Shown here: piece by piece, positions 34,288 to 45,157 of the stretch
Position numbering within the stretch: the stretch's first letter is position 1
Layout: each line of letters starts with the position of its first letter
NCBI RefSeq assembly: GCF_016545825.1
Contig: NC_052613.1
Coordinates: 40,964,112-41,028,111 of the forward strand
DNA length: 64,000 nucleotides
Reading direction: 5' to 3'
Source: Eucalyptus grandis
Lineage: Eukaryota > Streptophyta > Magnoliopsida > Myrtales > Myrtaceae
The notes under the pieces: model-generated
What the model was told of the DNA's origin: nothing
Database searches by the model: none
The model's input: the letters and a program-made list of their open reading frames with translations, nothing else
Program-made: the position numbers and the translations under genes

Positions 34288-37200
34288 GGACATGGCATAC
34301 TTACATTGTGAAAGACCAGAGTGTGTGGCAAAAAATTGATAAGAATTCTCCTATTGAATATGCCGCAACAATTTCAATTAATCCTCCAACCGCTTTGAGA
34401 ATGCTTGAAGACTTCACCTGCTTGGAACCAGGTATTAGACAGTACAAAAGTCCTCTTAGCTGTCCCCCAACTTTTACCATAAGCAATTTTTCTAAGTTGT
34501 CCTAATCAACTATGATAATTAGGGGATTCTATTGTGCAAAATGGGGCTACAAGTATGGTGGGTCGATGCCTCATCCAAATTGCAAAATCCCACGGCATCC
34601 ATAGCATCAACATAATCAGGGATAGGTGCTCTTTTGAAAGCTTTCAGTAACCTTAACACTATATAACTTTTGTCAAACTATTGTTGTTTAAAACTTTTGT
34701 GTAGACTTTAGATAGCAAGGGTATGTGTGGGTTTGCTTTTATTTCTCTTTTCAGTGATCTGCCTTAACCATTGCTAGCAAGCCTTTTTTTTTTTTTTTTG
34801 CCCCTTGCGGGAAAGCATTGAGCTCTTTTCTACTTAGCTTCGAAAGTAACTTTGGATGGTTACATAGCCCGAATTATATCTGAAATTCAAGCTCTATGAT
34901 GACAAGTTGGAACTTTTGGGGACTAAATTACTTATGGCAACTCTGTCTTTTCCTGTTCTAATTACGAACCTTGCTGGTGGACTAAAAGTTATGAACAATT
35001 GCCAAACGTACAAATATGTTGATTATGTTTGGTTGTGGCAGTGGTGTATCAATTTACAAATTGAAAATGTGCAAAAATATTCAGCATTCTCGTATCTCAG
35101 GTTTTTATGGAAGATGGTGTGATTGACAGAGATCTCTTGCATTGAATAACAAGGAGAAGTGGATCTTGAGCTTGTGTTACTGTAGCTGACCCTTTCAAAC
35201 TTAAAGTAATACAAAGTGTGATCACTGATTCGAGGAAATTATAATCTCTGGCTAGGTGCTACACTGGGCAGGAATCTATGAGGCTAATTGAGCATTAGTT
35301 CATGCATTGGCATGCAAGAATGGTTCTATTATGAGGGCATTTTGAGAAACTCATTATGTTGAACTTATCAGAGAAAGTAAGATAGTACTTTAGGTTGGTT
35401 TTGGTACATCAGTTAACATCCTTCAATATGCCAATATAAAGATGAGGTTTTGTGATGAAGTAACATGTATAGGAAAGATTAGAATGACTTGCTTTTTGAA
35501 TCTATTGAAGGCAAAGGCAGTTAATTGTAGTGTGAAGTGAAAAGATATGTTTCTGCATTGCTCATCAGAAGTGACTTGTTACTATTGATGCTGCTTCTAC
35601 TATTTTTGTAGTCATCATGTGTTCTAGATGTTTATCGCTGGTATGTTTAGATCATCATACTACTTGGGCATTGGTAATTCCATCTTTTGTGGTTGCTAGT
35701 GGAAACTTACTTTTCGTATATCTAAGACCTCTCTTGCTTTGCAACTTCCTATAGTGATTTTTTAAATTCTGTGGTGAGACACAAAAAAGGTCAGAAAACA
35801 TTTTGCGGTGCTTGACACATTAATTTAGTAGAGCTCTTGTTAGCCAGCTCATTAGTTCCTATGTGACATCTAGGACGAATTTAGTAGAATTCGTAATTTC
35901 TTTTTCAACTTAGCAGTTAGCACTGCATTTCAATAATTGAATTTGGTTTTTATTGGGCTTTCATGACCCTTTTTTTTCCGTGACAGAGCTGGCTCTGATG
36001 AAGCAAAAGATGCGTTGAGGAAACTCGATGCTGGAGAAGTGTTCACTGAGAGCCAATTAGAAGTAAAGAATGTCAAGAGTCTACTGGTATCATGCATCCA
36101 TTAACCCATTCTACCATATTCTCATGCATGGACACACATCCATGTTTAGCCTTTGCCACTTGAGTTCTTTATTTACATCTGAAACTAGGATGATCTTAAA
36201 GTATCTACCCTTGGATTAAACTGTGTTGGTGGCAATGCTGCTTCCTTGGTGATGAAATTTTTTAGGTGCGACAAGTGTTAAAGTAGTGTTGAGTGCTTCC
36301 CATATCTTTCCGAAGAGAGCTGATTTCGTTTTGTTCTCAGGCGGGGAGGAACCATGCTGACATATGGTGGGATGTCTAAGAAACCAATTACGGTATCAAC
36401 TTCATCTTTCGTCTTCATGGTAAATTAAGAAGCGGCGAACTAAATTTTCCACCTACGGTTATGAAGTTATTTCAATCAAGCCTTACAATTTGACAGGTCA
36501 ATGTTTTGGTCTCGATCTTGGTCAATGCCCTATGGTTTTATTTTTTGTCTAAACTTGGCCCAAAATCTCACTTTCAGTGTTTGACGCAACCAAATTTGAG
36601 CAAAAAAAATTATTCCTAGAGTGAAGACTAAGAGGAATGGTGTAAACCAATGCTTCCATATATTCAATCGCACAGGGAGTTTTTTTTTTTTGGGGAGGGG
36701 GGTGGGGAGAGGCAATGTAATTACCTGTTAAGAAATGAAGCAAACTATGGATTGGTGAGAAAATCATGCACGTGAGATCAAGAGATTATCCACATGGATT
36801 TCTTAGGGCCAAAGAATCACTATCACTTGATCCCTTAATCGAAAGTAGTAATTGTGGCATAGCTCAAGCATCTTTAAGCCTGCAGTAGGTGCTGAACATC
36901 GGAAGAGAAACTTGTACCCATAGGAGGCGTTCTAATAAAAGATCCAGAGCAAAGAAGAAGGCATAGAAACAATGGTTCTACTATTGTCTCCTTCTTGATT
37001 TCATTGTGATATCTCATGCTAAAGTTCAATTGTACCCATAGGAGGCGTTTTAGTAAAAGATATAGAGCAAAGAAGGCATAGAAACAACGATTCTATTATT
37101 GTCTCCTTCTCGATTTCACTGTGATATCTTATGTTCAATTGTACAGTCAGTACTGCTGACTTCTGGAATTAATTCCTAAATCATAAAGCACATCTGGAGT

Positions 37201-37571
37201 GTATGATAATGATTGTTATGGTTTGCAAGATCTTTCTTTAAGGGGATTTTGGCTGCATAATTGAATGAGTTCAAATGATGTGACAGAGTGCAAAAGAATG
37301 ATAGATCACTTGCTGGAACTAGTGCATGATGGGAAGTTAAAATACGAGTATGTCTTTGGTAACCTCTACTCAAATTGCTGTATTTAGGTCTCTATATCTT
37401 TATAGTAATATCCAATAGTATATCGTCAAGATGGTGTGTTTTGATTGTGGATGCATATAATTTCTCCAAAATTGCAGGACGAAGCTGGTTCCTTTTAGTG
37501 ATTTCCACATTGCACTGGATAAATCACTGGGGAAACTTGGAAGCCATCCTAAGCAAGTCTTAAAGTTCTAA
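34288..37571 (+). pseudogene. MECR: MECR pseudogene, unit C, lacking only the 5' exons and carrying a nonsense codon
   Basis: Exons: 34288-34431 ('TWHTYIVKDQSVWQKI', 'SPIEYAATISINPPTALRML'), 34523-34625 ('[20 protein letters not shown]', 'HSINIIRD'), 35987-36086 ('AGSDEAKDALRKL', 'VFTESQLEVKNVKSLL'), 36189-36265 ('LGLNCVGGNAASLVMKF'), 36341-36419 ('RGGTMLTYGGMSKKPITV'), about 37229-37347 ('DLSLRGFWLHN', stop, 'MSSNDVTECKRMIDHLLEL') and 37478-37571 ('LVPFSDFHIALDKSLGKLG' to TAA). Phases agree across the introns. The family is a medium-chain dehydrogenase/reductase; the NADPH-fold pieces are present. Lesions: no exons for the N-terminal substrate-binding domain, TGA at 37262-37264 where family members have Trp, and an extra A at the sixth exon's acceptor (gcaag instead of gcag). 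Otherwise open, so inactivation looks fairly recent. Confidence 0.9.
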
Positions 37572-38261
37572 GGCTACTGAATATTAAGGGCGGTGAAAAG
37601 ATGGAAAAATTCTACATCGTATTCTTCAAACGATCAGCTTGTTCTGAAGTTCCCATGCGCTAGATCAACCCGACACGATAACTATGTATCTTTTCCATTA
37701 TTATAATTATTATTTTATCTTTTCATAAGTAATGCATCTCTTTCTGTTGAGGTCCCTCTTGTTGCTGCTTATTTTCGGCAATTTCCATTCTGAATTTGTT
37801 TTGCATCATGCCTTCCAATCTAAAACTAATCTTGTGCTCTGCTAAAACGTGAGGTCCGTCTGCTCAATTTGGAGATCCAAACATCAGCCCTTTATGGTAT
37901 TGGAAGGGTCCGGAAAGTTTTCAGATTTTGCCAATTACAATTCTCATATGCATGTAACTATGTAAGAAGGAACATTGGGATACTTACCATAAATCATGTA
38001 AGCAAGATCGCATGCGTAGAGAAAAGAGCAAGAAGAACCATAAATTGTTCATGTGATCCATCTAATTCAGATGGGATGTGGACTGCCTTAGGGGAAAGTC
38101 ACACATGAAACACACTAAGCAAAATCAAGTGAAGACTAGCGAATGGAAGTTACTTTTTAAGATAAAGGAAAACACACAATGGAAAGATCGTGTCAGCTTC
38201 CAAAGAATTGGCGATTGTTCAGTAATCACATAAAGAAAAGGCATCTTTCATCTAGACAATG

Positions 38262-38322
38262 TCGAGAACCGCACTCCTTTCTCAATAAAAAGTCGACCGC
38301 ATCCCCAACAGTATCCACCACT
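38262..38322 (-). pseudogene. HDHD5: Isolated last exon of the HAD hydrolase (unit C)
   Basis: The segment encodes 'VVDTVGDAVDFLLRKECGS', equal to exon 12 of the complete gene. The stop TGA reads CGA (38262-38264) and the acceptor gcag|gt is changed to gcaagt. No upstream exon follows: homology continues through part of the last intron to about 38640 and then enters an inverted segment. Confidence 0.88.
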
Positions 38323-38639
38323 TGCATGGGGTAAACATAAAAGAGTTCAACCAGGATATGCGATTTTCAAATTCATTTTCAACCTTGGAAAATTTAGAGA
38401 GAAAACAAATTCCCCGCAAAAGTGGCTTTCTATTATGCACAGCTTTGAAAAACTGACATTTTGCTAGGCCGAAGAGGGAAAGGGTTTGTTCAGTCATGTT
38501 TCATCCCACCAAGTTAGAATCTACAGATCATCTAGAGCATAGCAAATCAAGGTATATAAGTACTTGGAAGATCATCCGCGCTGACACCTCAAAACACTTA
38601 AAGTGTTTGGTTAATGGTCATGGAATCATGAAAGGAATC

Positions 38640-38866
38640 CCAAACTGTAAAATCAAAGAGGACAATAGCCGGGAAAATGTCCAACGATCTTATGTGGTCC
38701 TTCATCCTGTTTCTATCCCTAGTTTTCTATTATTCACTTTGCATATGTTGACTAGAGACGCATTCCATTTCTCACATGTACAACATGATTATTATGTCAA
38801 GAGATGGGATTCATTCGGTGAGCAAAGGCCAACATGGAATTCCACTATGACCCCAGCCTAAGAATA
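38640..38866 (-). repeat. Inverted piece of the hydrolase last intron
   Basis: Read in reverse complement, 38660-38866 matches the intron segment found in normal orientation at about 22740-22850 and 28740-28930. Landmarks are 'ggacaat..ccgggaaa', 'tatgtggt.cttcatcctg', 'tgtttctatccctagtttt' and 'agacacattccatttctcac'. Neighbouring sequence up to 38640 is in the normal orientation, so unit C ends in a small inversion. Confidence 0.85.
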
Positions 38867-39395
38867 GAATTTCTAAACCAATCTAGTAATTTATTTTTGG
38901 TTATTTCACAGAAAATAAATAATTTAATAAATATTTTCCTAAAAATGATTATTTATATCGCTCAAAATAATTATTTAATAATAAATATTTTTATTATCTA
39001 TAATAATTTATAATTAAATATTTTCATAAAAAGTGAAAATATTTTTAGTTCATTTATTTTTATAAGCAATACAAATGATTATTTTTATGAAGAATATTTT
39101 ATTAATCATTCTCTTAATCAAAGATACACTCCTGTTATGTTTGTGCTATAGTCCCATCTTCTTAATTGAATTAATTAATCACCCAGGCCAAAAGTAAAGC
39201 AAAATCTTTCGGGCTCTAAATAGGCAATAATACTCTAACGGATTTTCATTGACCAACATTTAGTTATCCTCATGGACCAATACCATATGTTTTTATGGTC
39301 GTTATAGTCAAAAAGGGGATTGGAAATTAGAATACCTTTTGAATGGAGGAGATTATGTAAAGGCAAAAGAAGCAACATGGATGGACCATTTTTCT
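38867..39395. other. AT-rich spacer
   Basis: Very AT-rich with runs of 'aataatttataattaaata' type; no gene or element recognised. Confidence 0.5.
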
Positions 39396-39399
39396 TAGC

Positions 39400-41150
39400 A
39401 AGAGTCCATCTTTTTCCAAATGTAAATGATGTAGCAGAAGTTTCGCTTGTTACTTCCATGTCATTAACGAGGCTGTCTAATCATTCATTGTCTCCTTAAA
39501 AGATGATGATCACACGCTTCCATTGGCCGGCGGTTAGTACACTATTAAACCGTCATCATTGACTTATCTCCCCCGTTGGGTGCTTAAATCAAAAGATTAA
39601 TATACTGAAAAATCCTAAATTGGTACATTTATGATAAATTTACTCCAAATTAATTTTTTGACCATCAAAAATCATAAACCGATACACATTTGACAAATTT
39701 ACCCCAAACCAGTACACTTGTGACAAATTTACCCTCTATTAATTTTCGTTAAATTTTATTGTTGAATTATTAAATTAAATGACATGTGGCAATTAATTGG
39801 TATATCAATTTGGGATTTTACTCTCCGTTTGTCACAATTTATAATTTTTGTAATTTTTTTGTGGTATTAATCCAATTTAGCATGGGATATATTTGTTACA
39901 AATGTACCAGTTTGGGATTTTTGACGGTCAAATAAATTAGTTTTTGGTAAATTTGTCATATATATACCATTTTAGGGTTTTTTATCATCAATCGGAATAA
40001 ATTTGTCACAGGTGTATTAGTTTAGGGTTTTTCATGATAAAAAAATAATTTAAGGTAAATTTGTTACAAGTATACCAGTTTGAGATTTTTCAAGGGATTA
40101 ACCCTAAATCAAAAGAAAACCAGCGTCGTTTTATCATGTCACGGTATCATTGTTAGAGTTAAACAATTGGAATGGAGTACCATGTTAGAAAATTCTATGA
40201 GACTTAGCTGATATTTTATTGCATTTTCCCTCATAAGTTTAAGACTATATTAATTTATCAAGAAATTTAAACATTGATAGATTCGGGCTTCGGTATAATA
40301 ATATTAGGACAGATTATGCAATTATCTTGAAATATGACAATTCAATTTTTTCAACCCCATGCTCACACTCAACTCAATGCAATATATATACTCACATCAA
40401 ACTCGATTCAACTCTAACATTAAAAACTAAATTACAGTGTAAACCTTCTAACTCCATCTCAAGTTCTCATAAAAAAATTCAAAAATAATGATTTTTTTCA
40501 AATGTCCTTAGTAAAAACCTTTAAATTATTAACAGGATTGCAAGTCACGTGATTGTAGTATTACGAAATTTGACACCTCCAACAATGGCAACCCATACTG
40601 TTGGGTCCAAATCCATAAAAGTGGGGGTGAAGTGCTTTTATATATATATAAAAATATTGATCTTTCTAGAACTAGCCCCTTATTTATTTATTTTTATATG
40701 CAATTCAACCGGTAGTTTGTAAAAAGGAACTTATAGAATTTAGGGAAAGAGAAATTGCAGAAACTCTTTATAGAGTTTCAATTAGGATATGCCTTCTCTT
40801 CCTTCTAGCTATAGTAGCCCAGTCAGGTTGAAATCCACCACTTGAGCCAATAGTGCAAATGCCAAGAACTTTTGTATTGCGTGGACTCAACTCCTTCGAC
40901 GGCTATGTCACTATAGACTAAATAACTATTAGATCTCTTTCAATAGCTATTCTCGCACCTTGTGCACACGGTATGGTAGACATATTTTCCCAAAATTATC
41001 AACCACACTCTAAGTGTTTACAAGTAATCATTCGCACACTTCGTCTCTTACCTAAACAATTGTATTCTCTCTAAGTACAACCACTTCTTCCGTGTGTATA
41101 AAAATGATTTCGGCACCCTTGCTAACTTTTAGGATCAAAACTCAATTGAC
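39400..41150. repeat. Copy 1 of a dispersed repeat shared with 57236-58500, partly inverted
   Basis: About 40130-41150 aligns in direct orientation with about 57485-58500, as shown by the 'cttagctga.at', 'ataagtttaaga', 'atgctcac.ctcaactcaat', 'atattgatctttctagaact', 'tcaattaggatatgcct' and 'gcaaatgccaagaactt' landmarks. About 39400-39535 aligns with 57236-57375 in the opposite orientation ('aaaagatgatgatcac', 'acttccatgtcat'). The left piece has therefore been inverted in one of the two copies. A TIR element (39596-40104) splits this copy. A third fragment with the 'gctcaagcttgactcaat' motif occurs near 63290-63360. No coding capacity seen. Confidence 0.8.
39596..40104. mobile_element. Small TIR element (Mutator-type MITE) with 9-11-bp target duplication
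   Basis: The ends are inverted repeats: left 'attaatatactgaaaaatc', right complement 'ggttaatcccttgaaaaatc', with further palindromy inward (aaattggtacatttatgat against aaactggtatacttgtaac). It is flanked by the direct duplication taaatcaaaag (39585-39595 and 40105-40115), whose length fits Mutator-type insertions. The interior repeats 'ggtaaatttgt.a.a.gtataccagttt' several times on alternating strands and encodes nothing. The empty site is visible in the sister copy at about 57470-57490. Confidence 0.85.
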
Positions 41151-43175
41151 TACAAAAGCTCAAAGTAATAGATAGGCCAAAAAAAAAGGAAAATAAAGGG
41201 TTTGAAAAGTCAATAAAAGAAGCTGAACGAAAATAGTGGAAGCTTCAGCTGTTTTAAAGAGAGGAGAGAGGGAGGGCTTCAACAGAAATGAAAACAAGGG
41301 AAATGGAAACAGGGGAGAGAAGATGTGACATCCTGAATTTTATGTTTTGTTTTCGATTGAATAAGTTGGGCTTTTCATTTATGTGCCTATAGTTCTTTTC
41401 TCTGAGCTGATCACTCACGAGATAACTAGTCTCTGGTGAAGCCGTTAAGATATTTTAATGCAATAGATCTGAGAATTCGACTAGAAATCGACTGCTCAAC
41501 CGTGCTAGTCTGCAAAGGTCATTACGGTATAGTTAAAAATCAATTAGAGACCGGAGATAGATCGACTCGACTGAGCCATGTGATTAAGTGTGGGTGATTC
41601 CACCTAATTGCAAAATTCTCGTCGATCGGCACTAGACGGATTATACTGTTATTTTGGTACCCTGTATCCGTATTTAAAATCTTGAAATTTTCCCGACAAC
41701 CGAGAGTCATCAATGTGTCAAAGATATACAATGTAGCTCGAAAATAATCGACCACGGGTCAATTGCACTAAAAAATCCTAAAAGCTACCCAGTAAGTTGG
41801 GTCACGCTAAAATCACACCAGATTGAAATTAACCGTGAATTTAAACCCGATTTCAAAAATTGAAAGTTCTTTCATGCCACAATTCATTTTAGGACCGTCA
41901 ACTCATCCTCTAAAGATTTTTCTGCAAACCGAGATTTTTTGGCAAAATTTCAAAGTAATGCAATTTTTGTCCGGGAAAATCAGAGGACCGTTTTTTGTCA
42001 CATTTTTTAGATTCGAATTGGTTCAAATGATGAGGAAAAATGTAGTATTTGACGAGGACACCTTGGTTGGATTTATAGACGTCAAATTGAGTTCAATTAG
42101 AGCGGAATTGAATCAATTTGGATGGAAATTGTACAAAATTCGTAGGCCAAAGGGTGTGCAACATTTGAGGCATCAAAGGAAGCTTCTAGGGGAAGTTTTG
42201 GTGCTGCAAAATTGGCTGTGGATAGGGCAGAGCTAGTAGGGGCATGCAATGATTAAGAAAGAGGATATTTGTGGTCAAGGGGACCCCCAAAGCTTCTGCA
42301 GTCTTCTTCTCCCTCAACCAGCTTCCTTTATCCATTTTTGATCACTTTTGAAGGTCCAAAAAACTAGAGAGAATCCATAGAGGAACCCCCCCCCACCGTC
42401 GCAAGCCCGCCCAAAGCCGCCGGACCACCGCTCGCCAATCGCTCACGTTGCGCATCCCTCACGCGCACCGTCCGCCCGTTTCATGCCAACTGCCATTTTC
42501 CCCTGAGCCCTTGTCGCCGTAGGAGCTCAGCCAAAGCTCCACCATCGCCGTCGACCGCTGCAGCCATCGCCACCCTCTCCTTGCCGTTTTCGCACCAACC
42601 AGCTGTCGTTCCAGTTTGCTCGACCCAAGGACAAAATCGAAAAGCCAGCAAGGAGTTTCAAACTTCAAGGCCCGTTTTCAGGCTCGTCCGGTCTCCGCTT
42701 GGTGTGGCCGCAAGGTTGTTTGTTGCCTGTCTCCGCGTCACCGTCGTCGTGGACTCACCAGATCGCTAAACCAATGAGTTTACTTGCTTAACTCTACTTA
42801 GGGAGTTAATGACATTTAAGGGGTGATTAGTTTAAGTTAAGCATGGATTAGGTGGTTAGTTAGAATGGATTAGTGATTTAATTAATCGTTTGTGCATGTT
42901 AAGTGGTTAAAATAAACTAATTAGAGACTAGATAAGTTGTACTATTTATCTAGATAGGTTCACAAATTTTCCCGACTCGTTCGGGTAGTTAATTAAGCAT
43001 TTTACTGCCTAAGTTGATATTTTTGGTAATTAATTATATTTATTTAATTATTTTTGTATTTATTTAATTATTTGTTTATTTTCCGGAAATTATACCGGGA
43101 TAGCCGATGACCAAGATTTCGTGCTAATTGTAATGATGTTAATTGTAATGATGTACTTAGTTTTTACAATTGAAT

Positions 43176-43184
43176 GCTATTTTG
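43176..43184 (+). repeat. Left 9-bp target duplication of the Mutator-like element
   Basis: gctattttg, identical to 50992-51000. Confidence 0.93.
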
Positions 43185-43551
43185 GAGATAAGTACACTAT
43201 CAGTGCTAAAAGTTGTGTACGGCGCCCACTTTGGTGCCAAAAGTTTATTTTAGATCACTTAAGTGCCAAAAAGTTTGAAAAATGCTCATTTCAGTGCCAA
43301 CGCCGATCTGGTTGGCTGAAAATCCGACGTGACAGTTTTTTATTAATATTTGAAGCCGATGTGGATCGTTGGAAAGTACAATCAACATGCAAAAAACAAA
43401 ACAACATCGTTTAGCGTCTTTTCCCCCAAATAAAAAACCCTAAACCCCCAAATTCGACCAGAATCGGAAGTTGAAAACCCTAAATCCCCAATTCGACCCA
43501 TTCGAGTGCATACTTCGATTTTCTCCCAAAGTTATCAGCTCGCTCTTGCAA

Positions 43552-43978
43552 ATGGAGGGCAGAAGCTTCGGCAATGGCTCACATTCCTATTAAAAAAAAA
43601 AGTGAATTAGATAGTGAGTGTTACTGTTATTGTGGTTTACCGAGTCCGAGAAGAACATATGGGATCGATTGAATTCCAAGAGAAAATTCCATGGATGCGG
43701 CAAATAAAGTGCAAATATTTCAAATAAGTTAATAGAAAATTCTCTGATCGAGCGATAGAGGTGATCTTGGTGTTACTCGAAGGTCGAAATCAACCTCCAC
43801 TTACGTTAATAGACAAGTTGAAAAATGTCGACTCAATGCAAGCTCAAATGAAAGGTTTAACATCTCTGGTTGACCATTTGAAAATGGAGACTTCAAGACT
43901 GAAAATTAAAATAAACTTTTATCGAGCGTTGATTGTGTTCTTATTCTCTTGGGTAATTTATTCAAATGTGAAGTGAGT
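43552..43978 (+). pseudogene. GRF-type zinc-finger small protein fragment inside the MULE
   Basis: Read across several frameshifts, 43601-43725 gives 'CYCYCGLPSPRRTYGID', a stop where Trp is expected, then 'NSKRKFHGCGK' and 'KCKYFK'. This is the CxCG...R...F.GC...C.YF pattern of zf-GRF proteins. It is followed at 43761-43978 by an open piece with a leucine-rich helix ('MQAQMKGLTSLVDHLKMETS') and a hydrophobic C-terminal segment ('FYRALIVFLFSWVIYSNV'), the usual coiled-coil plus membrane tail of these small plant proteins. A candidate ATG lies at 43552 in a different frame, separated by an A run. Their function is unknown. Whether the MULE captured it or it belongs to the element family is not decided. 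Confidence 0.72.
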
Positions 43979-44089
43979 AATGAGAAGAAGTTTGAATGTC
44001 TACCGTAGTCGAAGACACGGAATATGCACTTGTATTGGATTATTTATAAGTAAAATGTGTTTTTGGTTTGCTGCAATTTTTATATGCAG

Positions 44090-44460
44090 TAGAAGGTTTT
44101 GTTGTAATTTATGGTAGAAATGGAAGGTTGGAGTTGGAATGCATTAGTTGTGAGCACTTAAAAGTTTCATTATTTAGTTGTGTATTGTCAATATTTGTTT
44201 TAGTTAGTTTTTGTTTTAGATATAATGATTTGCTGCATTTTTTAAATGGTTGCTGGTTTGTTGTAACTACAAACCATGGCAAAATGGAAGGTTAAAGTTG
44301 GAATGCATTAGTTGTGAGCACTTACAAATTTTATTGTTTAGTTGTATATTGTCAATATTTATTTTGGTTAGTTTTTGCTTCAAATATAATGGTTTGCTGC
44401 ATTTTTGTTGTTATAATGGTTTGCTGGTTTGCTGGTTTGCTGCAACTGCAAACTACGGCG
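44090..44460 (+). repeat. Tandem duplication inside the MULE, period about 172 bp
   Basis: The block 'ggaaggtt.gagttggaatg', 'cattagttgtgagcacttac', 'ttagttgt.tattgtcaata' and 'ttagtttttg' appears at about 44110-44270 and again at about 44285-44450, each preceded by a 'gctg..tttgctgcaa' segment. Confidence 0.88.
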
Positions 44461-44484
44461 AAATTAACAGATGGTGGCAAATTT

Positions 44485-44610
44485 ACGATTGACCATTTCA
44501 GTGCCATAAGTTGTAAATAGTAATCGCTTAAGTACCAAGTTTTTTATAAAAGTGATCATTTAAGTGTCAGTCGCGATTACAAAGTGATCACTTTTGTTGC
44601 ACAAGTTTTT
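44485..44610 (+). repeat. Internal copy of the MULE terminal sequence
   Basis: 'catttcagtgccataagttg', 'atcgcttaagtaccaag' and 'gtgatcatttaagtgtcag' resemble, in the same orientation as the left end, the terminal sequence at 43190-43310. This could be a subterminal repeat or the relic of a smaller related element bounded near 43185-44610. Confidence 0.6.
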
Positions 44611-45157
44611 TAGAAAAACATGTTAGTTTCAAACTTGCACCAGTCGTGGTGCATCTTGCATCTTGTTGCACCAAGGCATCTTATTCTTGCTGGTGCAACA
44701 AGATGCACCAACACCGAAAATTCCATCTTATTCTTATTCTTGCACCAGCACATACAACCAGAACCCCACAAATTCATTAGCATCCACAACAGCACAAAAA
44801 TATACAGCATAACTAATAGATAATCGTCTTGCTAGCATTACTAGTCGAAACTAAGCCAAGAGAAAATAACACAAACAACTATTACCATTGACATTGATTG
44901 ATTGTTTACAAAATAAAAACGTGTCTAACTTCACTCCCCAATCACTAAAAGTTCAGCACCCTCTTGAAAAAAAAAATAATGGCAATATACAGGCAACAAC
45001 TACCATCAATGATATAATATCCAGCACCCTCCTAAAAAAAGAAAACATAAAAAGAGAAACTATGTCCAGCACCACATAAAAAGAGACCATGTCCAGCACC
45101 CTCCCATCAATCAATATGAACAACACCACGATCTCCTTTTCCTCTTAGAGCTTTGAA

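Larger units (their letters stand above)
21890..38866. repeat. Partial triplication of a MECR / HAD-hydrolase cassette
   Basis: Three units align in the same orientation. Unit A (about 21890-25344) holds hydrolase exons 12-7. Unit B (about 25345-33412) holds a MECR piece facing the complete hydrolase gene. Unit C (about 34288-38866) holds a longer MECR piece facing only the last hydrolase exon. Spacer sequence downstream of the hydrolase (about 21900-22220, 28040-28360, 37920-38260) and its last intron are also shared. The MECR intron at 25345-26672 matches 34630-35986. Unit borders fall inside introns, as expected from unequal exchange or illegitimate recombination. Divergence between units is modest, with many single-base changes and small indels. 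Confidence 0.93.

Noticed and set aside
41823..42236. 137-codon frame in the LTR-like sequence
   Set aside because: No domain recognised and position within an LTR; kept only as a remark in the LTR entry.
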